DNA from: Sthenelais limicola
Taxonomy: Eukaryota; Annelida; Polychaeta; Phyllodocida; Sigalionidae
Assembly (NCBI GenBank): GCA_942159475.1
Contig: OW804097.1
Location: forward strand, 114,204,582 to 114,268,581
Direction of reading: 5' to 3'
Length of the DNA stretch: 64,000 nucleotides
The position numbers and the translations under genes are program-made. Below are positions 23,230 to 33,690 of the stretch, piece after piece. The notes beneath the pieces are model-generated. The model was given only the letters and a program-made list of their open reading frames with translations. It did no database searches and was not told the origin of the DNA. Each line of letters starts with the position of its first letter. Within the stretch, counting starts at the first letter, position 1.

Positions 23230-24078
23230 CATTCATTTTACTGTGACACACCACTCATGTGCATGTTACAGATAATTGACATTACAGTATGAATGATGCT
23301 GATGTTTTATTGTGATCGATGCCTGTACTGGGATGCCGAATACTGGTTTTAAATACTGAAGCATAAAATCCTGCAATAGTAAATCTTCCACTCCAAATAA
23401 CTTTAACTACAACAGGATTGATACATTGTTGTGAACGCGGCCTGTAATTGTTCGGCCAATACTGGTCTTGATATTGAATATTATTGTGTTAGGAGGTAGC
23501 AGATAACTAAGAAATGATGTCTATTGTATAAGTTCAACTTTATTATGTAAAATTTTAATTTAATCTATTTCCGTCCTTGGTTGTGGACTGGCTGAAAGAT
23601 CTACCCGCGAAAGCGCTTAGTGTATCTAAGCCCCATTTTGTATACTACTTTATCTGAATAAAAATTCTTATATATATGTAGAGCTGCTGATTATACCCCT
23701 CCAGACGACCTGACCCATACATCTGAAGAGCTTAGAAATAGTAAACAGACTTCTGTAGGACAGATTACTCGCTTTACGACTAAGGAACCCCATCCTCCTC
23801 CTCCCTCAATACATCTCCCCCTCAAACAAATACCTGACTGTTATTTATATGTCCCTCTCCCACAGCCCCACTCTATCTCACTGATTAGTAAAAATCCCAC
23901 TTTGAAAAGAAGTCCATTTGTGGCTGTGAGGAAGTTTTATATGATTGGTAAGTCGTGCTTTGCACCTCAGTGTAAATCACTTACTCTCACAGTGGTGAGT
24001 CATTGAGCTGCTCGGAAATGCTCCGAGGTTTTATTTTCCTTGCCTACTTCTTGCTCAGGTGTTTTAGTGGGTCTCCTT
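23230..24078. other. No gene recognised
   Basis: AT-rich unique sequence. No domain-bearing ORF, tandem repeat or TIR pair was noted. Confidence 0.35.
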
Positions 24079-24540
24079 TAGTTGGAGTGAAAGCTATTGC
24101 CTGATGAGGCACCGTGTGGTCATGGGGGCCTCGTAAATAACATATGTTATGATAGTGTTGGTGTATATAATGGGTCAGATTTTCAGAAAATGTACAATTG
24201 GCAGCTGTACACATTTAGTAAATTTTGTTAAGTTAGGCTGCAATTTGGTCGGGTATATTTGGCATTGCATTGATTCTAGCAATCTGTTTGGTTAGGTTGA
24301 ACTGTATTTTGAACTTTATTTTCGTCTGAAATTTGTTTTTTTTGAGGAGTTGAATTATACATTTTTGGTGAATTCACCCCAATGTCTATGTAGTTGATGT
24401 CACCTGGAGAGGTACAATTAGTTGGAGTGATAGCTATTGGCTGATGAGGCACCGTGTGGTCATGGGAGCCTCGTAAATAACATATGTTATGATAGTGTTG
24501 GTGTCTATGTGGGGAGAAAATGTCACCTGAAGAGATACAA
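24079..24540 (+). repeat. Local tandem duplication, one unit carrying a family A insertion
   Basis: GTTGGAGTGAWAGCTATTGS through ATGATAGTGTTGGTGT occurs at 24079-24164 and 24421-24507. Both copies continue with TCTATGT and TGTCACCTG.AGAG.TACAATT. Only the first copy holds the family A element 24172-24379, so the second represents the pre-insertion state. Confidence 0.8.
24172..24379 (+). mobile_element. Family A element with internal deletions
   Basis: GGGTCAGATTTTCAG left end. The core has lost about 20 bp after GCAATTTGGTC, and the right end is shortened (GGTGAATTCACCCC). AATG borders both sides. Confidence 0.8.
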
Positions 24541-25248
24541 TTTGTCCTTTGTATTCATCAAGAATAAAGAGAAAAATGAGGTTCACAATCCCGCCCCCCC
24601 CCCCCGCCTACTCAGGTGTCAGATATGTACTCATTTTTGTTCAAGCTATTGAAAGCTACCCCCTTTCCGCGAATTTCCAAGGTATTTTAACGATTTAATT
24701 TTTATGATTTCAAGGAGTCTTGTATAATGGTCAAAAAACAAAAAAGGGAGTGGCGCGGAGTTTCTGTCATAATTATAGGCTTTTCTATTAGTAGAAAATA
24801 TCCCCCTTTTCCAGCATTTCGCTGTCTTTAGTTGCAAATTGGTACCCTTATTTCTGATTTCGCGATCCGCGTTTGTGAGTAAACACAAGACACAAGATTG
24901 ATTGTTTAATTGACTTTTGATTGATTATTTAATTGATCGGTGATTGACCAAGTGACCCATGAGCCGTTGAGCTTGACAATGGATATGTCTGTAACGTTTT
25001 GTTTACAGGAGAAAATAGCTAAAATATTAGGGCTATCATGATTTCAACACTGCGCTCGTTATGGTTCTTAATTTCTGATGTATTTACCCTCTATACAAGT
25101 ATTATATTGATGTGATTATTGATTTTCTGACAGGATTAATATTGTCTTCTGATAAAGAATATTTGTTAAAATCCTTCAGCACTTACTGAGAATAGTATGC
25201 CTGATACATAATGTAGCAGCTATATAACAATATTAAAATACAAAAATA

Positions 25249-25337
25249 TTTTTTAAAGTGTGATTAAAGAATAATAAAAGAAATTCAATTGAAAACATTT
25301 TCTTTTATTATTCTTTCATCACACTTTGAAAAATAAT
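25249..25337. repeat. Long AT-rich hairpin
   Basis: Arms of about 35 bp: TTTTAAAGTGTGATTAAAGA with ATAATAAAAGAAA, and TTTCTTTTATTATTC with TCACACTTTGAAAAA, around TTCAATTGAAAACA. Probably a small foldback element. Confidence 0.75.
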
Positions 25338-25439
25338 TTCAGAGACAGTATATGGTACCATAATATTACGGCCTATAAAACTCATATTCTCTATCTCTAT
25401 TTTACAGGTCTGTCTCAACAGAGGGCACTATCGGAGTAT

Positions 25440-25720
25440 ATGCTTGGTAACCATGGCAGCGACGTGTATTGATACCACAATGCAGTGCAATCACCATTAC
25501 CCACAATGCCCTGGTGCGTCCGCCGCTGCTGTTGTGTGATTGGTCAAGCGCCCAGCATGAAATAGGCCCGCAGCCAATAGCATTCACCCGGAAGTTGCCA
25601 GTGGTGTATGAAGAAATATTCTACTTTGTCCTTCTGTGCTCGGAATTGGATGAACTATCTATAATATATAAGTACGCAATCGTAGGGCGAGTGAAAAGGC
25701 TGAAAAAGGGCGGGAAGAAT
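25440..25720. promoter_or_regulatory. Candidate host promoter, CpG-rich
   Basis: Unusually CpG-rich for the window. It contains TACCCACAATGCCCTGG (ZNF143-like), GTGTGATTGGTCAAG (inverted CCAAT), CAGCCAATAGC (CCAAT) and ACCCGGAAGTTGCC (ETS) within about 110 bp, with no TATA box. This combination is typical of animal broadly expressed, often bidirectional promoters. A transcript from here could run toward the putative exon at 26299-26572. Confidence 0.4.
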
Positions 25721-26285
25721 AAGTGTTAATTCCATTGAAAATTGTCGTCTGCTAGTATATGATTTGTGGCATGTTTATGCGTTATGGCTATTCCCACTTA
25801 CTCCCTTAGCACTGTGTCAAACGCTGCTATATAATAGCTTAATGGAGCAAAGCACCCTGGGAAGGAGGCCTGGGAGGAAGTAGTGCCTGAGGTGGTGTAG
25901 TAGCGAGCCCACGAGCATCAGCCACTCGCCATTTGTTGTTACTATAGTAACCGTCACATATATAGCATCAATTTATAACAAAAAAGAGCGGGAGAAGGCA
26001 GAATCTGTTCAGGGACTGTTAAGAGGATCAGGAGTGGGTGATTTTGTGCTTCAACTGCCAGGCAATGTCGGCTACAGTGGCACCCTCCTCAAACTGTGAC
26101 ACGACCAGGAAGTAATGGAGGCAGAGGAACTGAAGCAAACACTCAGATAAACTTCTTTTCAGACTCCGACAACATTCCACTTGGCGGAAAATCCAGACAG
26201 AACTAGTCTAGACCACTTCTACTCTTACGCCAGAAGGATGTAAATAACGTCCCTCAGAACAAGAAAACTCAATTTCCACCACTGC

Positions 26286-26345
26286 CAATACACTTAAAAT
26301 GGCGGTCTTCCCCTTTTCCCGCCATTTATCATTACAAAATTACTT
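26286..26345. promoter_or_regulatory. YY1-like and E2F-like sites at a possible transcript start
   Basis: AAAATGGCGGTCTTCC at 26296-26311 matches a YY1-type site, and TTTTCCCGCCATTT at about 26315-26328 matches an E2F site plus an inverted YY1 core. Such pairs lie at or just downstream of transcription starts in animals. Confidence 0.35.
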
Positions 26346-26572
26346 ACTGCCGTCAAAAGTCGTCTGCGCCACATCCAGGCTGACCTTGACATTTTTACTG
26401 ACCTTGACCTTACCCTTGGGGTCCCGGATGTACCCTCATGGACCCCCACATCAAGCCTGTGATAGTATGCTGCCTCACCACGGAGCGGCGCCACAGAACA
26501 AATCAACAAGTCCGTACGACCTCGTCATCTTGGATGACGTCAGAACTTACAGTCCTGGGCAGAAAATCAAAG
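26299..26572 (+). CDS. Possible first coding exon of an unrecognised host gene
   Basis: An open frame ends at a strong splice donor (AAAG then GTATGT at 26573). From the second in-frame methionine (26428) it reads MYPHGPPHQACDSMLPHHGA and continues to SPYDLVILDDVRTYSPGQK before the donor. The first 43 residues encoded from 26299 look like 5' UTR, so the 26428 start is preferred. The exon would end in phase 1. I do not recognise the protein. The CpG-rich promoter-like stretch upstream and the donor quality are the reasons for calling it; no acceptor exon was found in the window. Confidence 0.35.
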
Positions 26573-26709
26573 GTATGTCGTTATTTCCTGTTGTCATTCT
26601 AATTTCAGAAAAATTGAGTATTACGCCTTTTGGATCAGGATGTATGTCGTCATTTCTTGTTCTTATTTTCACTATTTCTGATGTATATTTAAGCAAAGAA
26701 ACCCGGGGA

Positions 26710-26893
26710 GAGTGAGTGAGTGAATAAGATTGGTTGCTTTACGCCCTTATCAACACATGGAAGTGTTATATCAAGGGCGGGAGAGCTGAGAGAGAGGCAG
26801 TTTATTATCGTACCCTAGGAGTAGAGAAGAAGGGAGAGAGAGACAGAGAAAAAGAGACAGAAAGGCACTTCATGGTCTTACCCAGGACCAGAA
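26710..26893 (+). repeat. Family D array, short copy
   Basis: One GTGAGTGAATAAGATTGGTT unit followed by ATCAAGGGCGGGAGAGCTG, then one unit of GAAGGGAGAGAGAGACAGAG with CTTACCCAGGACCAG. AACCCGGGGAGA borders both sides (26700-26711 and 26893-26904), a likely target duplication. Confidence 0.85.
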
Positions 26894-27046
26894 ACCCGGG
26901 GAGATTTGTGGTGTTAAAAAACAAGGTTTTTATTGCATGGCCATAATGTATAGGGTGTATCTCTGAGAATAGATGTTGCAGGTGGCTTTGCAGCAGAGAA
27001 AGAGTATGAGAACATCAATTATATACATAAGACTATTACACATTAG

Positions 27047-27288
27047 AGTCAGATTGTCTGAACTTGTACAATTCGTCTTCACCAATCCCCTCAAATATCT
27101 CAAATTAAAAAATTTTGAGAAAGATTTCAGATCTAAAATGCAGCTTACATGACCAAACAGATCTGTTCAATCAAGGAAATAACAAAGATACCCAGATATA
27201 CCTAGTATTTATCATTTTCTGGCTAATTTGAGCAAAATATACTGAATGTTTAGAGCTGCCAATTGTACATTTTCTGGCGATTTCACCC
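27047..27288 (-). mobile_element. Family A element, second subfamily, diverged
   Basis: TGTACAATTCGTCTTCACCA left end, ATACCCAGATATACCTAGTA core, TTTTCTGGCGATTTCACCC right end. Confidence 0.8.
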
Positions 27289-27852
27289 ATAAATGGTGCG
27301 TTTATGTTTGCAAGCGTAAGTAGTATGTGGAAATGGTTAATTGTTTCAGAGAGAAGTGTGTTGCACCAGGAATTAAAGGCAATTTGTCAATTTAATATTC
27401 ATGAAAGTAGTTTTTTTACAGTTCTTACACAGAACAAAGCTGGACTTTGCCATGAACAAGTGTCGATAGATTCTCCTCATTTTAGATATATGTATCCAAG
27501 CAAGAGCACCAGCCAACCAGTGGTTTATTGCACTTCACTATAGAAGTCTCTGAGGAAAAGCATCGGCTTGGTTTCCCGGGAGGCTTAGAGAAAACTCACA
27601 ACCACAAACTCAGGATCTAACCGCTCAACAGTATATGGATGATAGACCAAGCTATACATCATTACAGAGAGGAACAGATACAATCTCTCTCTTCTTTACT
27701 TATCATTTTTTCTCCTCTGTATCTGTATTTGATGTCTTTTATAGCCAAGATGTGGAATACTCCCTTGGGTGGCTATCCCATCAGAGCTGTACATTGTTTG
27801 ATATGTCATCTTTGCCCTCTTCCTTACTATCTCTGATATGCCGGGCCTTTAC

Positions 27853-28067
27853 GGGTCAGGTAGACGGAAAATGTACAATTCACCTTCAACAATCAGCTCA
27901 TATTGTAGAGAAAAATGAGGCTCAAAATACAGTTCATCACAAGCGAATAGATGTTTTTGTTTAAACACAGTATCATACATATTAAGATATATTTAGTATT
28001 CATAATCGTCAACCTATTTTAGGGAAATTTACTAAATGTGTAAAGCAACCAATTGAACGTTTTCTGT
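27853..28067 (-). mobile_element. Family A element, right end lost
   Basis: GGGTCAGGTAGACGGAAAAT left end. The body runs to AATTGAACGTTTTCTG and the last 15 bp are replaced. Confidence 0.75.
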
Positions 28068-28115
28068 CTCTCCCTCTCTCATATGCTTGGCCTTGACATA
28101 TGGTCGTTGGAAGTC

Positions 28116-28550
28116 GTCAAGCCGTCGGAAAATGTACAATTCCGCTTCAACAATCCTCTCAAATTGTCCAAATTCAAGACAAAAAGGACGTTCAAAATAC
28201 AGTTCAACATAACCAAACAGATCATTTGTATCAAGACAATACCAAATATATATACAGGATAACTAGCAAGTTTTAGTTAACAGATTTATTGTACATCCCT
28301 TCAATTATGAAAATAGAAACAACTTTTTGAATTTTACCGGTAATCTTAGTTCGAAAACAGATTGGTTGCCATGACAACCCCACATAAATCACTAGTGAAA
28401 TACGCACTATACGTAACTCACTCTAGATACATTGTTTTCATAGCAATGCGTGTATAATAAACTCAGATATACATAGTTTTGAATATTCTTTAGTCTAAAT
28501 TAACAGGATTTACTGAAAGTATAGAGCTGCCTATTGTACATTTGGTGACC
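28116..28550 (-). mobile_element. Family A element split by a family F insertion
   Basis: The left part ends at about 28260 after ACCAAATATATATACAGG. The right part resumes at about 28459 with ACTCAGATATACATAG and ends GCCTATTGTACATTTGGTGA. About 200 bp of family F sits between them. Confidence 0.8.
28261..28458 (+). mobile_element. Family F repeat, copy 1
   Basis: About 200 bp shared with 35578-35795. Landmarks are TTAGTTAACAGATTTATT, GGTTGCCATGACAACCCCAC and AAATCACTAGTGAAATACGC. GGTTGCCATGACAACC is a palindrome of the X-box type bound by RFX proteins. It lies inside a family A element, so it moved there later. Confidence 0.75.
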
Positions 28551-28825
28551 ACCGCGACTCTATGTTGTATGAAGGTATCTAGCTATGCCTAGCGGCCCGT
28601 GTCTCTCTCTGACAGGCCCACATTATATAAATAGAAGCAGACGACATCTGTTCATGTGAGGAAGAAGCAACAGGATTTGTCTTCCTTATTGTAAGAGCCT
28701 TGAGATTTGGAAAACAGAATTAGGGCACAAAACTATGGATTGTGTGGATTGTCAGGGTTGAATATCCACACTATATCAATTGTGGATTTACAACTTTCAA
28801 GGCTCTGCACAAATTTATAAAAGGC

Positions 28826-28964
28826 TGACCAAACAGATTGCTAGAATCACTGCAATGCCAAATATACTGGAATTTACCTAGAAATGGCCAAATTGCAGCC
28901 TAATTTAGCAGAATTTACTAAATGTATACAGCTGCCAATTGTACATTTTCTGACAATCTGACCC
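28826..28964 (-). repeat. Family A right half
   Basis: Starts at GACCAAACAGATTGCTAGAA and ends TTTTCTGACAATCTGACCC. Confidence 0.8.
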
Positions 28965-29172
28965 ATATGCTTCCTTCTCATGACACTCGCCCATGACTTG
29001 CATTAGTGCAGTGACCGCAATAGGACACAAGTTAGAAGCAGACTGGGAATTACCCTATACTGGTGGCCAGACCTTCCTTCTATGCTCCATGGATTCCATA
29101 TGTATCTACAAGCTGTCCACATAGTACAGACACTTTAGCATGCTATGGTACCCTAACCTGTACAATATATAT

Positions 29173-29407
29173 GGGTCGGATCGTCAGAAAATGTACAATT
29201 CGCCTTCACCAATCCTCTCAAATAATCCACATCAAAGACAGAAATGAGCTTCAAAATACAGTTTAACATAACAGAGTTGATATTTTAAATCAATGGGATA
29301 CCAAATATACTCAGATATACCCAGTATTCATCCTTTTTCAGCCTAATTTAGCAGAACTTACTAAATGTGAAGAGCTGGCAATTGTACATTTTCTGAAAAT
29401 CTGACCC
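29173..29407 (-). mobile_element. Family A element, full length
   Basis: GGGTCGGATCGTCAGAAAAT left end and GAAAATCTGACCC right end. ATAT directly flanks both sides as a 4-bp target duplication. It shares the junction with the next copy. Confidence 0.9.
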
Positions 29408-29413
29408 ATATAT

Positions 29414-29648
29414 GGGTCGGATCGTCAGAAAATTTCTAATCAGCAGCACTACACATTTAGCCAATTCTGCTAAATTAGGCTGAAAAATGGTCAATACTAG
29501 ATATATCTGAGTATATTTGTTATTGGCTTGATTCAAACAATCTATTTAGTTGTGTTGAACTGAATTTTGAACCTCATTTTTAGCTTAAATTTGAGTTGTT
29601 TGAGAGGATTGGTGAAAGTGAATTGTACATTTTCTGGCGATTTCACCC
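29414..29648 (+). mobile_element. Family A element, opposite orientation to its neighbour
   Basis: Only a 6-bp ATATAT link separates it from the preceding copy. Second-subfamily core (GGCTGAAAAATGGTCAATAC). Ends GGGTCGGATCG and GGCGATTTCACCC, with ATAT on both sides. Confidence 0.9.
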
Positions 29649-29872
29649 ATATTATATTTCATATTCCCTACAAACAACATTGCTAAATACTCTTTAGGTT
29701 GGAAAAAAAGGCCTGAGCCGGGTGCTTTTTTTCAATAAAGACCAAAGCTATTTTCTGGAAAATGACACAAAAACGTCAAAATCTCAAAAGAGGGCTGTTT
29801 TACACTAAACTATGTGAGAATCGCATGAAAATCGGCTTAGTGGACTAGGCCTTACGATGGACAGCGCTATCT

Positions 29873-30112
29873 GGGTGAGATGAGATTGTCAGAAAATGTA
29901 CAATTCACTTTCACCAATCCTCTCTAATAACCCAAATTTCGGACGAAAACGATGTTCGAGATACAGTTCAACCTAACCAGACAGATTGCTAGAATCAATG
30001 CAATGCCAAATATACTCGAATCTACCTGATATTGCCTAAATTGCAGCCTAATTTAGCAGAATTTACTAAATGTGTACAGCTGCCAATTTTACATTTTCTG
30101 AAAATCGGACCC
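29873..30112 (-). mobile_element. Family A element with clear 4-bp target duplication
   Basis: GGGTGAGATGAGATTGTCAG left end, GAAAATCGGACCC right end. ATCT at 29869-29872 and 30113-30116 is the target duplication. Confidence 0.9.
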
Positions 30113-30349
30113 ATCTAGTAGCTCCACGTAGTGGTATCAGAAAGAACATGAGTGTCCCTAAACAAGATATGCCGCCATTAATTACTGAGTGGCTTCTTTA
30201 GGACGCAAGGACAGATTATTGTTACAGAGAAGCAATTAGACGCCACAATCTATAAACTGACGGTGGAAAGCTGATAAGAAAACTCTTTTATTGGAAATCT
30301 ATTCTAGGCGGCTTGAGTCCCAGTTTGACAATGATCAAAGGCTGGGCTG

Positions 30350-31010
30350 TCTCTCCCTTCCCTGACTCCCTTCCTCGCTCTCTCTCTCGATCACATCCTG
30401 TCTCAATTTCCCCGCTCTTTCTCTCCCTCTCTCTCCCTTTCTCTTTCTTCTCTCCTTGTCTCCCTCTCCCCTCTTCGCTCTCCCTCTACCTCTCCTCCCT
30501 ATCCCCCTCTACTCTCTCCCTCTTCCCCTCTCTTTGCCTCTCCCTCTCCCCTCCTGTCCCTCCTTTCCCCCTCCTCCTCATCTCTCTCCCTCTTTCCCTC
30601 TCTCTCCTCCTTCCCCTCCCTCTCTTTCTCCCTCTCTGCCCTCTCTCCTCCCTCTCCCTCTCCTCTCTCTTCCTCTCTTCTCCCTCCTTCCCCTCCCTCT
30701 GCTCCTCCTCTCTTTTTCTCCCTCTCCTCCTCTCTCTGCCTCTCTCCCCTCCTTCCCCTCCTTCCCCTCCCTCTCTATCTGACCCTCTCTCTCTCTGCCC
30801 TGCTTCCCCCCCTCTCCCTCTCCTATCTCTCCCTCTCCTCTCCCTCCTTCCCCTCCCTTTCCCCCTCCTCTCTCTCCCTCTCCCTCTTTCTCTCCGTCTC
30901 TACCCCTCTCTCTGCCTCTCTCCCCTCCTTCCCTTTCTTCCCTCTATCCCGCCCTCCCCCAATGTCTCTCCCTTGGACCCGCCCTCTATCTTTGTCTCTC
31001 TCTCTTCTCT
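30350..31010 (+). repeat. Polypyrimidine (CT-rich) tract
   Basis: About 650 bp almost free of purines on the plus strand, built from CCCTC, CTCTC and CTTCC words. Mirror-symmetric runs make triplex (H-DNA) formation possible. The long open frame through it (337 aa, Ser/Leu/Pro only) is a composition artefact. Confidence 0.9.
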
Positions 31011-31045
31011 CAAGATGAAAGTGTTTTTGTTCATGGCAATCATTT

Positions 31046-31267
31046 GGGTCAGATCGTCAGAGAACTACAATCGCCAGCTCTACACATATAGTATGCTCTG
31101 CTTAGTTAGGCTTGGAAATGATAAACACAAGGTACATCTGAGTATATTTAACATTACGTTAATTGAAACAATCGGTTTAATTGCGCTGAACAGTAATACA
31201 AACCATTCCACTCTTAAATGTTGGAAATTAGACGATTGGCCAATTGTACATTTACTGGAGACTTCAC
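31046..31267 (+). mobile_element. Family A element, diverged
   Basis: GGGTCAGATCGTCAG left end, TACACATATAGTATGCTCTG core, CAATTGTACATTTACTGG right end. Confidence 0.75.
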
Positions 31268-31591
31268 TTACTTCTGAGATCTTTAGGTTTTATCTTGTAT
31301 TCACGCTTTTAGCGAGAGATCAATAATTATACTTATTGTGCATTCGATAATTTCCCTAGAGAGCTCCTCACTGGCTTTTATTGAGAAGATTAATGGGGTT
31401 GTCCTTAAGTATGATTGTCACTCAACAGTTCTTTACTTGCATCTATCCTAATTACATCCTCGCCTAGACGTCAATCTAATTCCGATGCGCAATCAAGATT
31501 TATTTTCAACCTTTGGTTTAAAATTTAATGTTGACCTCACACAAACCCTAGTCAAACATTCAACATGTTCTTTAATTCCAGGACTCGGGAC

Positions 31592-31705
31592 ATTAGATAA
31601 CCTAAATATGAGTACATTCCTCCAAAGAGAACTTGTGAATAAATTACTTTGAGAAATATTATTTTCCCGACTCGTGACTGATTTCCCTGGAACACATCAC
31701 AAATA
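31592..31705 (+). repeat. Family B right-end fragment
   Basis: AGAACTTGTGAATAAATTAC then TCGTGACTGATTTCCCTGGA and ACACATCACAAAT. Confidence 0.7.
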
Positions 31706-31723
31706 GAAAGTCGAAGCTTTTAT

Positions 31724-31959
31724 GGGTCAGATTTTCAAAATATGTACAATTCAACTTCACAAATGCTCTCAAATAACCCACATTTGAGACAAAAATGAGC
31801 TTCAAAATGTAGTTTAACATAACAGAACTGATACTTTAAATCAATGCGTTGCCAAATATACTCAGATATACCCGGTATTCTTTCTTTTTTCAGCCAAAGT
31901 TATGAGATCTTCTTAAATGTGTAGAGCAGCCAATTGTACATTTTCTGAAAATCTGACCC
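31724..31959 (-). mobile_element. Family A element, second subfamily
   Basis: GGGTCAGATTTTCAAAATAT left end, ACTCAGATATACCCGGTATT core, GAAAATCTGACCC right end. Confidence 0.85.
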
Positions 31960-32465
31960 TTATATTGTTGTTGTTTGTGAGAGAAGCCTTCCAGTCTCAT
32001 GTTTATTTCAACCACAAGCAGAACAATTAAATAAAAAAGATTGGCAACAACAATAGATATTTATGGGTGTTGTTGACCTCAGACAAATCCTGGTAAAATA
32101 TTCAAAAATGTTTAAGGTAGGGAGTTGTTTTTTGTTGTTGTTTGGGAGACAAAACCTTCCCATCTAGTTTAATTAAACTTGCCACAATATATTTATCTAT
32201 TTTTTTGTTTTTTAAAGAAATGTTTATTGAGCTGATTTCGGTGGTACAGTGTTATTCTCACGACTCAAGTCAAAACAATACAAACGTTTTCATTATCTAT
32301 TCGATGTACAATATTCAAGTGATAATTCAAGTGATAAGCGCTGAGGCAAGTGCAGGTCAATATGTGGGCCGTTTAAAGGTGAGGAACATGACCCGTAATG
32401 CAGTTTCAAAGCATCCAGGTCCTGTTTCATAATAAATTCCTACTTAAGGTTTTCGTTGCAGAGCT

Positions 32466-32690
32466 AATAGGGAGATTTAGCAACCACAACGCACCAACAC
32501 TACACTAACGCATCCACTAATTATTTGTACATTATTACCGTTGTGGGGATATCTAGATAGGCCTGTAATGCAGATGCCCTCGTCCTAGCGCCTCTCAAGA
32601 TATCCCCACAGTGGAAGTAATGTACAAATAGTTAGTGGATGCGTTACTGTTGCGTTGCTGCGTTGAGGTTGCTAAATCTCCCTAGTAGGG
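32466..32690. mobile_element. Foldback TIR element with arms of about 85 bp
   Basis: The left arm starts GGGAGATTTAGCAACC and includes AACGCATCCACTAATTATTT. The right arm mirrors it (AAATAGTTAGTGGATGCGTT, GGTTGCTAAATCTCCC). TA borders both ends, as in Tc1/mariner-type insertions. The centre is about 45 bp. No ORF. Confidence 0.8.
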
Positions 32691-32941
32691 AGATCCTGCA
32701 AACACCACGCATCTGCCTACGCTACCCTATAGCCCTGACAAATGAACGTACGTAGAGTGATCCCAAATCAGTTCCAGCAGATTACACCTGTGACCTCCGC
32801 TGCTCGACCAAGTGACCGGGCTAAACAGGGGCCATGTATTTGTCAACTTTTACCGTAGAAATAATTCAGAACTGTTCGGACACTAGTTAGATCAGATATT
32901 AAGGTAACAGTCCAGTTGCATTTCCAGGTACTAAAAGCATT

Positions 32942-33040
32942 TTTATTATATATATATATATATATATGCGCATCCTATATGGGAGGTGCTATAAGTGGGG
33001 TGCTATAAAAATATTCATATAGGACGCGTCCTATAAACAT
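32942..33040. repeat. AT microsatellite followed by short direct repeats
   Basis: An (AT)n run at about 32945-32967 is followed by GTGCTATAA repeats and the palindrome TAGGACGCGTCCTATA (33020-33035). Confidence 0.7.
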
Positions 33041-33077
33041 GTAGTTGTCTAAAAATAGCTCTGTTGATATGCTTCAA

Positions 33078-33164
33078 CGGGGCTGTCAGCGGGGCTGTTA
33101 GCCGGGCTGTCAGCGGGGCTGTCAGCGGGGCTGTCAGCAGGGCTGTCAGCAGGGCAGCGGGGCT
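33078..33164 (+). repeat. 12-bp tandem repeat GGGGCTGTCAGC
   Basis: About seven units with minor variants (CGGGCTGTTAGC, AGGGCTGTCAGC). Confidence 0.9.
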
Positions 33165-33247
33165 CTCTGAGACTTCTCTAGTATTTTTTCAGTGATATCT
33201 GATGACATATGATCAAATTTTATGCACATATAATAAATATAAAATGG

Positions 33248-33360
33248 AACTCGCCGGCAATAATACAAAATTTATTGGACTTGATTCGTCAACATAAGCC
33301 TACGGCATCGTGCTTATGTGGACAAATCTAGTCCGATAAATTTTTGATTATTGCCGGCTC
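33248..33360. repeat. Foldback with arms of about 48 bp
   Basis: GCCGGCAATAATACAAAATT with TTATTGGACT...ACATAAGC is mirrored by GCTTATGTGGACAAAT...AGTCCGATAAA and TTGATTATTGCCGGC. The loop is CTACGGCATCGT. Likely a small TIR element. Confidence 0.8.
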
Positions 33361-33455
33361 ATCCCATTCTCTCTCTAGATTGAGATGGATAGGGAGTAGT
33401 TGATGTTGCATTCATACGGGCAAAGTGTAACCTATTGCCCAAGAACATATGCAAG

Positions 33456-33690
33456 AACGTATGAGTGAGATTGGTCGGTTTAGGCCCTTATCAACACATT
33501 TAATATGGTTATATCAAGGGCGGGAGAGCTGAGAGGGAGTGAGTGAGTGTGATTGGTCACTTTACGCCCTTATCAACACATTTGATATGGTTATATCAAG
33601 GGCGGGAGAGCTGAGAGGGAGGCAGTTTATTATCATAACCAGGAAATAGAGATAGAGAAGAAGGGAGAGAAAGACAGACAAAAGGGTTGC
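33456..33690 (+). repeat. Family D array
   Basis: Two GAGATTGGTC...GCCCTTATCAACACATTT units with ATCAAGGGCGGGAGAGCTGA, then one GGAAATAGAGATAGAGAAGA unit. Confidence 0.85.

Noticed and set aside
24103..24141. CTGATGAGGC, possible second hammerhead
   Set aside because: No GAAA core after the would-be stem II; the segment is part of a local duplication.
30313..31326. 337-aa ORF, Ser/Leu/Pro-rich
   Set aside because: Translation of the CT tract followed by a family A element; no domain and no coding signal.
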